Source: Spirodela intermedia (lineage: Eukaryota; Streptophyta; Magnoliopsida; Alismatales; Araceae). From it: a stretch of DNA of 64,000 nt. A program made the position numbers and the translations under genes. Positions 49,001 to 61,679 of this stretch are shown here, piece by piece (the stretch's first letter is position 1; every line of letters starts with the position of its first letter). The notes under the pieces are model-generated. The model worked only from the letters and a program-made list of their open reading frames with translations. It ran no database searches and was not told the DNA's origin. Location: positions 2,383,037-2,447,036 of the forward strand of contig LR746274.1 of the NCBI GenBank assembly GCA_902729315.2, read 5' to 3'.

Positions 49001-52000
49001 CAGAAAAAGATTATACACAGACGTGTTCGAAGTGCCGCAACACGAGGGTAAATGGGATTTTTGATGATCTACATCTTGAAATTTCAGTTGACCAGGGGTT
49101 AGAAGACGGTAGCATATGAAAAGATCAACACATAACAAAGTAAATGGTCGATCAATTTCTCTGCATTTGCCATGGGTACACATCATTGTTAAGAGCACAG
49201 CAGAAGTATCCTCTATTACAGAGAACACAACCCCAGAGATTGGTATAATCTTTCAGGTTTTAACTGCCAACAAAAGTGGATAAACCCTTTAACATAGGCG
49301 TTGACCCTCGTGAGTGTTATTTCTCATTTATTTTCAAAGGACGCATCTAATGCCAATTTTATTCAGACTAATCCTAGTCAATCACAGGATCTATCTAAAT
49401 GTAAGAAATATTGATGTCATGGGGAACAAGCATGGAACAGAGTCACCTCACATATCATTCAGCTGAAGTTCCTCATCATAAACCTACAATTTTCCAGTAT
49501 AGTTATGCGGTTAGAGAATTTAAGATCTGTGATTGAACACAGATAGTCAAGCCCACCTTAATCGTACTTCTCTCTCTTTCTCACTTGTTTTCCACTCTAG
49601 CCTGGAACTTATAACTTCCTATTCAATGCTATCTAAAAGCAATTTATCATGAATATCTTGTTTTCTAACTGTAGTATTTATCAATTTCCACTCTAGCGGT
49701 TTTCTTCCTATCAGTGTGAGTATAAACAGCAGTGCAATCCACCCTCTACCCAAATTCAACCGAACACAATCCCCCAAGTAGTCCATTGACCTTTTTCTAT
49801 CATACAAGAGGGCAATATAGTATTTACAAAGTTAAGTCCCATCATAGTAATGTTCTAACACATAGCATTATATCCAATTATGGTTGGCGAACTAAAATTC
49901 AATTTCAAGATTTTACTTTTATTATCCAACTCCTGATTGCAAGCAATTAGCTATCCATCTTCAAGAACGACCAATTACTTCATTATTTATGGGTATCTTG
50001 GCCATTAACCTATTTGTATAGGCAGATCGAGAACCACTCGCAAAGAGTACTAGAAAAAATGATTCTACAGGATAGTCATCCAATAAAACTGAAGGCATAG
50101 TCAGAGCTGGAACCACCAATTTTAACCAAGGTCAAGTCATGAAGCTTGAGCACATCACTTAACATAAATTCCAAAGAATGTATGCCTGCTTTAATACGAT
50201 TGAAAAAACCGCCACTGACAGAAACAACTGCACGTCATATGCAACTGGGTATAAAGTTAAATAATAAGAGGGTAATAGCAAACAAAAACTGACTTAGAGA
50301 GATCTAAGGACCGAAAATGAAGATTCTATCTACCATCAGGGCGTTGGCGTATTCTAATAGGGTTATTTGCAAATTACCTCCAAATAGGCTGATTTACTAA
50401 CCACTTTTTTGAAAATCAATTTTCAGGTGGAAGCCATGAATCCCAGACTCACTCCTAAACACATTACAAGAAAGGAGTAGCATAGAGATGCTGCCACATA
50501 GGGCCCCAATCTTAAGCTTCGAGTAAATGGGAGAACCTTCAAAGAAATTCGAATGCCACCTACGAGAGGATAAGACATAGGCTCCTCGGAAATGCTTATA
50601 TGAACATGATTGGCACCCATTTTAATATGCAAACAACCTGCAAATATTAACATCGTGAGCTAAAATTATCAAAGATCAGAGGCGCACTTCTCCAGCTGCA
50701 ACTGTAAGAAAATGTGGCGTGAAGCTTTGGACGCCTTTACCTGCAGCAAGTAGCTCGAGTTACAACACATTTATACCGCAAGAATTCAAATCTCAACTGA
50801 CTGTCTACGGAGGTCAAGTTGACTAATGTACAATCTTTTTCCGGGCAATTTTATTGGATTCTACCACATTAACCAAATTGAGATTAAGGTTATGACTAAT
50901 TGTTTATTTGCCTCCATTTCTCCATGAGAGTATTTACCGAATAAAATAAGAACTAAAACGAATGATTTGACCGAGCACTATAAAATCATAGAAATAATAT
51001 TCACGTTACCAATCTACATGAATGACTTACATAGTCATCACCAAGTTAAATCAAAATAAACAAAATCAAAATTTTAATTCCAAAACTGGTTAAACACAGA
51101 AATTTTAATAAATTAAATAATAATTTTTTGTGAAAAACCCCAAAAACTGCTTGGCAAAATGATTACTAAGAATCAGCAAATACAGATTCCAAAAATAACC
51201 ATGAAAAAACCCGAGGAGAAACTTTAACTGATTTTATGCTAATAATATTATAATATAGCTATGAATATATATTCATTTGTAATTTTAAAATATAATAAAA
51301 ATCATTTGATAACTAATGTATGGTAATAAAACAGTTCGATAGGAATCAAATATAGCCATAAAATAAATAAAACATGTAGCCAGACTATGTATTAGTAAAG
51401 ATTTCATATTGACTATTTGTGAATGAGCAGCTTATCATGATAGCCTCAATACCTTAGTGTTTACATTGCTTCATGATCTAGAATTTGCAGTTGGACCACC
51501 ATGATTTTTTTTCACTCCACAAATGAGCAGGCTACTTAAGCGACCTGGATGCTTTACGTGTTCAGGCTATTAAAACTAAGACCAAATGATCAGGGGAAGA
51601 AAGTCTCCCACAGGAGGATTTTGACAGCTTCGTTGGTAAAGGGGAAATGGTTTTCCAAATCGAATAAACTTAATAACCCATGGCAAAAACGATACTAGGA
51701 TCTTGAATTATCATGAAAAGATGGCAATATTATTCACCAAAAGGTAGAGACCTCACACCAGTTGCCCTCCAACACCAGCTCTGTGGCAATCACAGACAGA
51801 TCTGAATAAGCAAAATATCCATCCACAACCTTTGTCTATTGCAATGATATGCAACAAAATGTTCCATAATCTGCTTCATTTGTAATATGTCAACTTAACT
51901 AATACCAGCCAAAGACTCTCATTCATGGTCAGTAATTTTCTTAGTCAGCTAAGCAAAATCAAATAGGAACATGAATAATTTGGGACAGAGAGCCACTGGT

Positions 52001-54585
52001 CTCTTGATGGTTAAATATTTTTCTTCAATTAGTCATACTATCCACAAGACTTGTTGCCACTACATGGCAAATGAATCCGCAATGAATTTCTTGCTGCCAC
52101 TATATTGGGAATCCTGAGGATAGAAAGATAAATTGACCGGCAATATTGGCATCACAAATTTACATCAAGTAATTCTCCTCTGTAGGAAAGAAGCTTTCGT
52201 TGCCCATCGACTATTCTACTTTCAACTTTAGCACAATCTTCAACTGAGCCACATTGTTTAGGGTTCCCATTGTAAGTGGCATCCTTGATTAGGATAATTT
52301 AAGTCACATTAAGCAAGGACATCCATAGGATTTCAACGGGGATGGCATGACAAAAAGACGGCCCTAACATGAGGTTGCATTACGCAGCAAGACAACAGAA
52401 CTGCCTTGGTCACCATAAAGGTCTCTGGACATCACAGAGGATCGAACCCAGGCAGCACAACATTTCTGGCAGCTCATTGTCACAATTCTCAAAGATTCTT
52501 GCCCTATAACATATCAATCTTGAGGAAATTTCTGCATTAACCTGGGTAAAGTTTGCTCCCATCTTCAAAAGATTAGTCACTAATGATGTTAATACTTTAG
52601 AATCTTGTAACATTTTTTTCTTAGCTTTGTGTCTTCTACCATTCTTTTCCTCGTTATATCTCCTCATTAGTTCTGGACGATTGAAATTTTGCCTACACAA
52701 AAAGAGAAAAAAATGGCTATTTGTCTCTGATACTACTCTTTAATCTTCACCAAAGGTAACTTAAAAAGACATTCCTTTTTCGTAAAACATGAATAGTATT
52801 ACGTAAGAAACAATGTGGATAGGAAGCACTTTCCTTCAACTTTGATAAATCACCATAATCTTCGGTAAACACATGAAATTAGAGAACATTGGACCAATCA
52901 GTAGATCAGACTCTTAGAAACGAATGCAGTTTTCATTCCGGAATGTTGAACTAAGCTTGACTATCCAGTCAAGTTCACGGCAACTAGAACACAACCTCCA
53001 CAGAAATGCGGCAAACTTCTAGCAGGGCCAACATACTGGGCTGTGGGTTCAGGAAGGATTTAAAAAAGGTAAGAAAGCATTTTTATAATGCTTCATACGT
53101 GCAAACAGAATGGCACACCACAGAGCTGTTGCAGAAGGAAATATTCTGCAATGTCTTTCACATTCTCCCCAGAAAGTAAGAGTTCCAACAGAAGAGCGTT
53201 CCTGAACAGCGAACTTAGGGAGATGAACAGGCTTGCACACTGAAAAAACTAGTATGACCAACTATTCTAGTCAAGGCAACCATGAAGATCGCACCATTTT
53301 ATTGCACCTTAAATTTGAGGCAGCGGAGGTACAAGTAAAGTATCTCGTATTGCCTTGGATCCACCAATTATTTCTAACCTAATTTAAATAGTTAGAACTG
53401 GAATTACCTAGGGGAATGCAACTCTAAGTGGTTGTTTATCCCCCAAAAATCTGCCCTCCTCTCCTAGCAAACCAATCCATTCTCCAGGACTTGTTGTAAG
53501 GCAATATGATTCTATGGCATTCCCAATCTGCAGTAGAATCTCAATTCGTCAGGCCTTTGCAGGCTTCTCCAACTATCATTGAGCCTCTTACTCTACTTGT
53601 GTTCTCTCTACTTTTGTTTCAAGCTCCACTTTCTGGTTCAGGGCATTCCAAGATTTGATATACATTTATTTCACATAATTAGTTATCAATCTCGTTTAAC
53701 ATTGGGACTAATTTTCATTCCGTTTTTTAGAAACATGCGCAATTTTATTATATGAGTCGTAAATAATGATGTCGACATGTACATATTTGCATCTTAATTA
53801 TTCATCGTCAATTAGTATAATCAAAAGTCGAGCTTTTACGACCAGGGGTGTCATACTACGAAGGGATTCCAAAATGACCAACTTCTCAATGGAAATGTTA
53901 TCATCAATTTTTACGAGTATCAATACGCAGACGCACAGGGCAGTGAAACTCAAATCGGAGGGTAGAAGCGTTGCTTTACTCTTCGAAATCACGTAATTCA
54001 GAAACAAGGAAATCAGACTAGGAGCATAGATAACATGGAAAATCCATTAGTATTCGTTCTATTGCTCTTGAATGATTCAAGCGGCCATGGTACCGGCAGA
54101 TAACCGCAAAATAAAAAGAACGGGGCATGTTCACCTAGAAACTCATCCTGTGATCTTCTGCGAGGAGGAGCTTGCGGCGGAGGCGAAGAGGAGGCAAGCG
54201 TTAGAGACGTAGATGAAGAAGGCTTCGCACTGAAACTGAGAGGGGAGAATGACAGGGAGACAGAGACAGCCGGAGATACTGAGGACGCAAGATGATGCGA
54301 CGATGAAGGCAACGGCGGTCCATACTTCCTCGGCCTCCCTCTTTTCCTCCGCACAGGCTCCACCGCCGGAGCGGGAGCCCTCCCTCCGGCAGCCGCCGCT
54401 GCCATCGGGGACTGTGGGAATAGCAAGGGGTTCACCGCTCCTTCTCTGCCTGCAGAGGCAGCCGGCGAAGGCGAGGAGAACGCCCTACCGACGGCGTCGC
54501 CGCTGTCGACCCCGCCCTGGTGGCGGCCGAAGGGGCTGAGGGGGTGGGCGTAGTAGTAGGGGAAGCCATTCCCGCTTCCCTCCAT
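46084..54585 (-). CDS. AT-hook motif nuclear-localized (AHL) protein with PPC/DUF296 domain
   Basis: Nuclear protein family binding AT-rich DNA through AT-hooks, with a PPC domain for trimer formation. Firm exons: 54135-54585 (start ATG 54585), 48022-48153, 46553-46711 and 46084-46455. Exon 1 has a Pro/Ser/Ala-rich region and the AT-hook KRGRPRKYGP at 81-90. PPC pieces are DVVQRIMSF and SASGTIANVTLRQPA (exon at 48022), NFDILSLSGSFL and a glycine-rich GGGIGGPLVAATTVQ (46553), then VFAGSFVID (46455). Exon 1 ends in phase 1 and the next firm exon starts in phase 0, so at least one exon lies between. A phase-compatible candidate is 52542-52672, Lys/Arg-rich and ending GANFTQ. The usual PPC start (FTPHVITV-like) was not found. 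The hydrophobic tail after SSTEWGG follows a possible donor (GGAG|GTGGGT), so the 3' end may be intron read-through. Confidence 0.78.
52542..52672 (-). other. Tentative second exon of the AHL gene
   Basis: Bounded by CCAG (acceptor) and CAG|GTTAAT (donor). Length 131 gives phase 1 in and phase 0 out, exactly what the flanking firm exons need. The product is basic (NGRRHKAKKK) and ends KMGANFTQ, reminiscent of the GANFTPHV start of PPC domains. Support is phase and resemblance only. Confidence 0.35.
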
Positions 54586-55376
54586 TGGAGAGCGAAGAGA
54601 GAGGAGTGATGGAGGGAAAGTCAGGAGGCGGGGAGATGTGGGATTTGGGACCCCAGCATTTCCCACCTTTTCCCTATTTTCTTTATTTTTTTCAAATATT
54701 TCATAACACATCACAACCGTATATGACGATGTCGGTAGATCGGACGGTGGGTGTATCCACTCGTTAACGGAAGGGCTTCTCCCGGGTATCCTGTTCCTCT
54801 TCGCTGTGCACCCTCCGCGTGCGCGCCAGTGCGGGAAAGACACTACGGAAGACGACAAAAATTCGTTTGACCCAGCTGGTGAGTAGCGCCAGCCGGCCCA
54901 ATTACTACAAAAGTAACTCTGCTTGACGAGAAAAAGTCGTCAGAAAATCACGAGTAAAACTATGAAACGTTTCCTAATCGGGAAAGTTTATATCACTGTC
55001 ATTAATTAAATGGTTGATATCTTGTTAGATGAGTACGAATTCTAGTTAGTCATTGCATTGATGCGTGGTATTATATGCCAGCTTCACTCCCAACTATATA
55101 TAGTTTTAAAATATCCAATAATTAACAGTAATAAGGGACATGGTTGTGGAAAAAATAATCATATTCTATATATTTTCTCTTTTATTCGTGCCACTGAGAA
55201 TAATCTCATGATAGAACTTTGTAGGGCATTAAATTATCATATAATATCAGGGCATTTTCATAGCCACACTTCAAAAACAGTGTCTTTAGGTGGACATGCA
55301 CGCGATAAGCCATAACTTTGTTGAAGCATAACCCGAGATGGAACGGAAGGAAGACACAAACATTACGGAAACTGTT
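54586..55376. promoter_or_regulatory. Intergenic: AHL upstream region and kinase 3' flank
   Basis: The promoter side of the AHL gene (minus strand) and the 3' flank of the kinase. AT-rich from about 54900 on; no gene seen. Confidence 0.4.
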
Positions 55377-57455
55377 CTAGGGCAGGGGAACGTTGTCTTT
55401 CCCTCTCAACCTGTCCACGGCTTCCTCCAGCTCGGCGTTCCGGGTCATCTCCCTGTGCAGCTGGTCGTTCATCTCCTGCACCGTCTGTTCCAGGGATTGG
55501 ACGAGCCCCGCCAGCTGCTGCCCCCTCTTCTCCTCCGCTGCGACCTCCGCTGCGACCTCCGCTCGGCCGTCGGCGCCGCCGCAGGTCGCGAGGATGTCCA
55601 TCACCATCCCCCTCTGAAAATCCAAGCTGCCCAACAGAGAAACGAGGCTGGGAACCAGAGACTCCTTTACTTCCAACTGAGGCGGAGCGGAGGGGTCGCC
55701 GGTTTTGCAGAGGGCCTGCCCTTCTCCGTTCTCGCGGCTTTCTTCGGCGGGGTAGACCGGGTCCAGCTCGAAGACGTCTTCGTTGAAGTTCCACCCGCTT
55801 ATGCGGCGGCTCTTGACGAGGGAAGACGGTGGCAGCGGATAGATCTCGTCGGAATCGTCAAAGCCCCCTCCTTCAAACCTTTCTTCCAAGGAAGGCACCG
55901 CATGGAGGACGCTCCTCACGAGGTGGTCTGTGGGCTTGCACCCTTTGAAGAAGGGGTGGCGGAGGAGCTTGTCGGCGGAGGGCCTACGAGAGGGGACCTG
56001 CGACAGGCACGCCGTAACCATCTCCTTGAAGGCCTTGGAGAACTTCTTCTTCTTCTTCTTCTTGCCCTCGGCGTCCTCAGCGGCGTCCTCGATCCGAAGG
56101 CGGCTGGTGACGCGCATCAGCAGCGACTTGGAGGGCGACAGGTGGGAGAGCGGTGGCCTGCCGTGGGCCAGCTCCAGCGCCGTGATCCCGAAGGACCAGA
56201 TGTCGGCTTTGATGCCGTAGCCGACGTGGGAGTGGATGACCTCCGGTGCCATCCAGTAGGGCGTCCCCGCCATCTCCCTGAAGCAGGAAGATGAGGAGGA
56301 GGAAGACGAGTAGGAGGCATGGGATTCGTAGATGGAGGCGGATACTCCGAAGTCGGCGAGCTTGACGGAGCCGTCGGAGTCGACGAGTATGTTGCCGGCC
56401 TTGATATCCCGGTGGATATGGCCCTGGTCGTGGAGGTACGAGAGCGCCTGCACACCAAACAATAGAATTTAAAGGGTGGCTAAGTTCCAATGTCATGGAT
56501 TATTCTTTTATCGGATGGTAGTAACTGTCTCAGTGGCCTCGTCTGAAGCAAGACCTGTAAAATTCAGACTCTGAGGATGGTTCGGAAATCGTCTGTGAAG
56601 TGTGGGCCCACACCTTCGATGAAGGCCAACCTTGTTCATGGCTCTCCTAGGCACTAGCATAAATTGCCCAAATTGCACCGGTTGATATCATTGATTGTGA
56701 AGAAGATGTGTAAATATTGATGCTAGAATCATCACTTTCTATTTTTGGGGTTGTTTTTTAAGAAATAATTATCTATAGAACACCATTTCTTAAAAATATT
56801 GCGATTTTTTTCTTAATGAATCATTTGATGTGGAACTCACAAAGTGGAACTTGTAAAGGACGATTTTCTTTCTTCTAGTCTAGAACATGAAAGAGATTCA
56901 CATCGGTTTAACAACTACAACAGAATAATTCTGTTTAACACATCAAATTCTTTGAACATAACACTTTAAACAGATAATAAATTTTTACGCAAATGGCGCT
57001 TTTAGCTCGATCCTGATTGTGAGTAATCGTGGCCGCACCTGAAGGGTCTCCCGAAGGACGACGGCAATAGACGGCTCGGGGAGGCCGTCGGGGAAGGAAG
57101 AGGAGATGATGGAGTGGAGAGAGCCCGCGGCCATGAACGGCATCACCACCCAGAGGTGGCTGCCGACGGTGAAGGAGCAGTGGGCAGTGAGGACGTTCGG
57201 ATGAGAGAGGAGGGCCATGGCCTTCGCCTCCCGGCGAACGTTGTCGAGGTTGGCTCGCGACCGCTCCAGGTCGATGGCCTTGATGGCCACCACGGCGGCG
57301 TCCAGCGGCAGGCAGGCCGCCTTATACACGACGGCGCTCACGCCGCTGCCTATCTCGTGCAGCAGCTTGTACGCCCGCGCGTCCAGAGGGTACGAAGCGT
57401 CTCTCTGCGTCCTCTGCGCCGCCGGTTGCACCGTCGACTTCACTACCGCACCCAT
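55377..57455 (-). CDS. STE20/GCK-type serine/threonine kinase, BLUS1-like
   Basis: Two exons, 57039-57455 and 55377-56447, join in phase to 495 residues, close to Arabidopsis BLUS1, the phototropin substrate in guard-cell blue-light signalling. The kinase domain includes the glycine loop [10 protein letters not shown] (35-44), VAIK with Lys59, HRDIKAGN with Asp153, DFG at 171-173, GTPYWMAPE ending at 208 and [12 protein letters not shown], so it looks active. An RRISGWNF motif lies at 354-361 with Ser356; its match to the phototropin site Ser348 of BLUS1 is inferred from memory. The C-terminus has a coiled-coil-like segment ([20 protein letters not shown]). Odd: eight consecutive Ser between DFG and APE, and seven consecutive Lys in the C-lobe. 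The coding region is GC-rich with misleading antisense frames. BLUS1 orthology versus a sister GCK-like kinase is not settled. Confidence 0.9.
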
Positions 57456-58219
57456 CGATGCCAGCGGGTTTGCGACTAGCTTCGTCTTTGGCCGTGGGAT
57501 TGGGGGCGATACCTGCCGGCAAAGTTGTCGTGAGGGTAATATGGAAGGATATGCAGCTGGGGCTGTAGGAAGTTGGATGTGTGGAGGCAGATGCCTTCAT
57601 GTGAAAATGGAGGGATTCACGTGAACATTTTAATGACACTCTCTTTCTCTCTCTCTTTCTCAAGCATCCTCTCACCGTCGCATTATTTGTTATATTATTA
57701 TATTTTAGGTTTGTTAATAGTGCATAAATGATAATATAGAACATGTTTGCTATGGGAACTAGAAGTATCGCCTTCTTTATGAAATCTTCAGTGCATGAAA
57801 CTCATCTCACTATGCACCTCTATTGAGAAAATTCGCACAGCAGTAGAGTTCATTGTACCAATAAAATACAGTCTATAAGTTATTTGATAAAGTTGATATC
57901 CAGTTGCTGAAATGTTGCTTTCCACCTGAGGAAACATATGCTAGTAAATAATTTATCTGGTGGTCAAAGTTGAGTACCACTATGTGAAGTTAAAGATAGG
58001 TGATAGTTGGAATTTGATTGAAATGGTGCATCTAGAATTGTCAAATATGGTCCGAAATTGTCCTGATTGAGGATAGATCAGGCGGACCACTATTAGCCTC
58101 TTTAAAATATTGAGGAAAACCTCCTACGAAGGAGGTATCCAAGTTTGTTGCAGCTTAACTCCACCTCCTTCGTACATCGACACTTTGACGTATGCATTCA
58201 CCTCATCTTTTCAAACTCA
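57456..58219. other. Kinase upstream region, no gene seen
   Basis: Upstream region of the kinase, with a CT-rich stretch at about 57640-57662. AT-rich beyond that. Confidence 0.4.
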
Positions 58220-59065
58220 GCTTATTTTCGTGTCTTACCTTCCTCAATACATTTAGAAGATAATAAGGTCTTACAAAATCGTGATACATTTATCATAATT
58301 AAAGTCATATTATCTAAATAAACGATCAGACATGAATTTTTCTAACTTTTTATTCATAGTTTGCTGAAGAAGACTAGTAGACTTCCTTGTAAAACAGCCA
58401 TTTTAATAGACTATTAATATCTTATGGAGAAAGTCAAATAGTTCGGACAACATATAGCTAAGAAATTCATATTTATAACTTTTGCCTTCATCAATGCATT
58501 TAGAAGATATTGAAGTGAGAAAATCGTGATGCATGTATCATTATTAAATGAATATTATTTAAATAAATAATACGACTGGAATTGTTTCGACTTTTGATTC
58601 ATACCTTATTGAAGAAGACTAGTAAACTTCTTTGTAACACATCCATTGTAAGAGAACATTGGTATCTTATGCAGAAAATCTAATAAACCGGACATCATAT
58701 AGCTACGAAATTCATATTTACATGTTGTACCTTCCCAAGTTTGTTTAGAAGATAATGAAGTGATACAAACTGGTGATGTATGCATCATAGTTTAAATAAA
58801 TGGTGCGACCTCAATTTTTTTGACTTCTGACTTTGACTTGTTGAAGAAGTCTGGTAAACTTGTAACACAGCCATTTTAAGAGACCATTAATATCTTATGC
58901 AGAAAGTTGAATAATCCCAACATTATATCGGTACGAAATTCATATTCACATTCTTGCCTTCCTTAATGGATTTTGAAGATAATGAGGTGATACAAAGTGG
59001 TGATGTATTTATCATAATTAAATTAATATTATTTAGATAAACAATGAGACCGTAGTTGTTTTGAG
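58220..59065. repeat. Satellite-like tandem array, about 232-245 bp period
   Basis: About three and a half diverged units. The landmark GAAGAAGACTAGTARAC starts at 58366, at 58611 and (as GAAGAAGTCTGGTAAAC) at 58843. Each unit continues through a CCATTTTAAGAGACCATTAATATCTTATGCAGAAA-like part, a GAAATTCATATT part, TTTAGAAGATAATGAAGTGATACAAA-like sequence, and ATTATTTAAATAAA. A partial unit leads in from about 58220. No coding capacity. Confidence 0.85.
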
Positions 59066-59474
59066 TTTTTATTAGCATTAATAGCATCTCTTGATCATAC
59101 AATCAAGTGTGAATTTCAAGACTCTCTTTTCCATCAACCATGGGACTAAGTCAAACAACCAGGACTTTTTTGTTTCCAATTCCAATTTAACCTTCGTCAT
59201 GGTCAAACTCGTCAGCATTCGCCATTTTAAAATATTGACTTGATTGTAATTTGCAGTAAACTTTTTCTCCAGGCACTACTGTACACACGAGAATGGTTCA
59301 AAGAAAGGAAATTGATCCAATCTTCAGTCCACCAGAAAACAAAAGTTTTGCGGGACTCTCCTCATAGTCTTCAAGAGTAGAATTCCAGTCCCGTGTCGAT
59401 GTCGTAGGCGGCACACAAAACCATCGCAGTGACCGGCGGCGGTAACGACGCCATCCTCCATGGGAGCAACAAGT

Positions 59475-59729
59475 TCAGAGCCGCGTGATCATCAGCCACA
59501 CCATCATCTTCGAGGCAACCGTCCCGGCCCTGGCTGGACGGGTTAGGACTTCGCACATGAACAGTGAGAGAAAGAAGAATATAAGCAGCAGGTAGTTCGA
59601 CACGACGGGGGAGGTGGTCTCCGGGCTGCCGCGCGATCGTAAGATGGTCAGGAAGACAACGAATGCGGCGCCAAGGGGAGGCGAGAACATCTTGCAGACG
59701 AGGGTAGGGAGTGTGTGGATGATCCTCAT
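59475..59729 (-). CDS. Small predicted membrane protein, paralog of the one at 61680-61913
   Basis: I cannot name a family. The ORF is 84 residues from the ATG at 59729; a second in-frame ATG at 59690 would give 71 residues and may be the true start. Two hydrophobic segments are visible: around AAFVVFLTIL, and NYLLLIFFFLSLFMCE after the conserved SRGSPETTSPV. It ends ASKMMVWLMITRL. The same order (two hydrophobic segments around an RGxPExTS motif, then a TK/SK..VWL.IT tail) occurs in the ORF at 61680-61913, so the two are tandem duplicates. No intron is needed. It could also be the 3' exon of a longer gene. Function unknown; membrane location inferred. Confidence 0.5.
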   Translation of the reverse strand: MRIIHTLPTLVCKMFSPPLGAAFVVFLTILRSRGSPETTSPVVSNYLLLIFFFLSLFMCEVLTRPARAGTVASKMMVWLMITRL

Positions 59730-61679
59730 GGATGGTACATTTATGCATTTTGGTCGTCGGATTCTTGCATAGCAAACTACTGACGGAGAACTGCATCTTT
59801 TAATTGAAGATGCATCCGGGAACGCGTTTAGACTAAGTCAACATTGAAAAGTCGTACAGTCCCCATCTCCTTACAAGCGAGAAAACTGAGTCGATAATGG
59901 TTTGGAAGATGTTGAGGCTCTGACAAGTTGGGTCCCATGAGGGAGAAGAAACTGCTCTATGAAGGACGGGCACTCATTAATGTGCGCGTAATGTCATTTT
60001 CATTGCTTACTCTAGCAGAGGTGGGAAAAGAGAGAGAAAGTAGTCCGTCGATCATCCATGAGGTAGAAAGTAAAAATTAAAGGGATTGTATTTAATTCAA
60101 GAAAATTAAAACCTTTCAGTAGAGGGCTTTGGTTTGACTTTCGAATTTTGGGGCTAATAATCACGTTATGAAACGGGGTTAGCAACAAATGATGTGATCA
60201 AATGGGTTAGCACCTATGTCTACTGGGCGCATTTATTCTGAGACCACATTTGTTCTGAAACTTCATGCAATTTCGGTAGTTCATTGCCATTTTCCCCTAA
60301 GTTGAACGTATTTGCAAGAGTGAAACGATGATATCTCATTTTAGTCTGCTTTCGGTATCTTGATTCTTTAAATTTTATGATTTTTGAGGAAATTTGCAAT
60401 TGAATTGTACTTTAGAAAGTAGAAGCATTACTAAATTAAGTAATTAAGGTGATTATTTAATGGACAATTTCCATGAGAGGCTTCCCTCGGTAAGGGGAGA
60501 TGCATAGATAGGAACCCAGAGACGTGTTTCATCGATAAGTCACGAGAATATTAGAGACACCTGGAGCAAGAGGGCCTAATATGTGTAACATAAAACAGCT
60601 TCTTATTTTTAGGATCTATAAATTCCATTTTAATGACCGGTAGAAAACGAAGGACACCGAACTCATACATGACCATGCAATATAGATGAAGTTCAGTATA
60701 CCTTAATGCACAGAAATGTGGCTGAGTGACGACGAAACGTGACTTAGACACATCGTTGAACGACAAACATTGGAAGAGACCTGGAGAGGGAGAGAGAGAG
60801 AGGTAGGTATATATATACCCATCAGCCACACAGAGAGAGAGAAATGCCGGGATATTTTATATTTTTTTAAGCCATTAATTAAATCGACGGGATGCGTTTT
60901 AAAGCTATTGTAACCCCGTAGACAGAGAAAAAGCAACAACCGGTCAACAAAATCAAGCTTTGTCTAAAATTCATAGATCCCGACACTTGTTTGTAACATA
61001 TTTAAAATATTAAAATAGCAAGTGCTTAGAAACCCGAAGGTAGCGTGGGCTCTACACACTCTTTCTCTCTGTCTCTCTCTCTCTCTCACTCTCTCTCTCA
61101 CACACACACACTGCTTCTTCTCTCGTGCAATCACTCTCCCTCAACAGCTGTCAAAATTGGTTGGGATATAATTCTGTTCTTTCCCTCTCTCTCAGGAAGT
61201 TTAAGATAAGTTGCCAATCGTAAACATGTATTGTCACGATAATCCTTTCTGGACGTTACACCTATTCCAATGTTGATACTCCACCTGAGAATGCAATCGA
61301 AACTCAAACATACAATCGAACGTAGACATTTATTGTTTAAGTAGCGAAATGAAGAACATTCTTTAACGCATGTCATTTCATCAGAAGATGTAAACATTAC
61401 TGATGATACATAGATTTCACCATCATTTCCATTTCGGTACAAACTCTAGTCAACCGGAAGGCAGATTTCACTCGGGTTTTGTTTCACTCTCTTCATTCGC
61501 TTCAAGGCTTGCACACCGAGTAAAGCTCCTGTCAAGTGGCAATGGCAATGGCGATGGCAGCACATCATCCCCATCCAACAGTAGAGGTATTTGCCTTGAA
61601 AGGGGAGAGTTATTTTGACCGATTCAGATCAGCAGCCATCCCGATGCTATCGGCAGTGGACTATCAGAGAACAATGAAT
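59730..61679. other. Intergenic between the two small membrane-protein ORFs
   Basis: It contains GA runs near 60785-60802 and 60831-60842 and a CT/CA microsatellite at about 61056-61111. No other gene was recognised. Confidence 0.45.
61056..61111. repeat. (CT)n(CA)n compound microsatellite
   Basis: Interrupted CT units followed directly by CA units. Confidence 0.9.

Noticed and set aside
52410-52700. 96-codon minus-strand frame as a stand-alone gene
   Set aside because: No ATG start at its 5' end and bounded by splice-like signals; better treated as a tentative AHL exon.
53403-53530. Open stretch between CTGCAG and CCTAG|GTAATT inside the AHL gene
   Set aside because: It looks like a possible exon by splice signals, but in the required phase it hits a stop, and the product does not resemble a PPC or AT-hook segment.
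55338-56294. 318-codon plus-strand open frame
   Set aside because: Antisense to the BLUS1-like kinase; no recognisable family, explained by GC-rich third positions.
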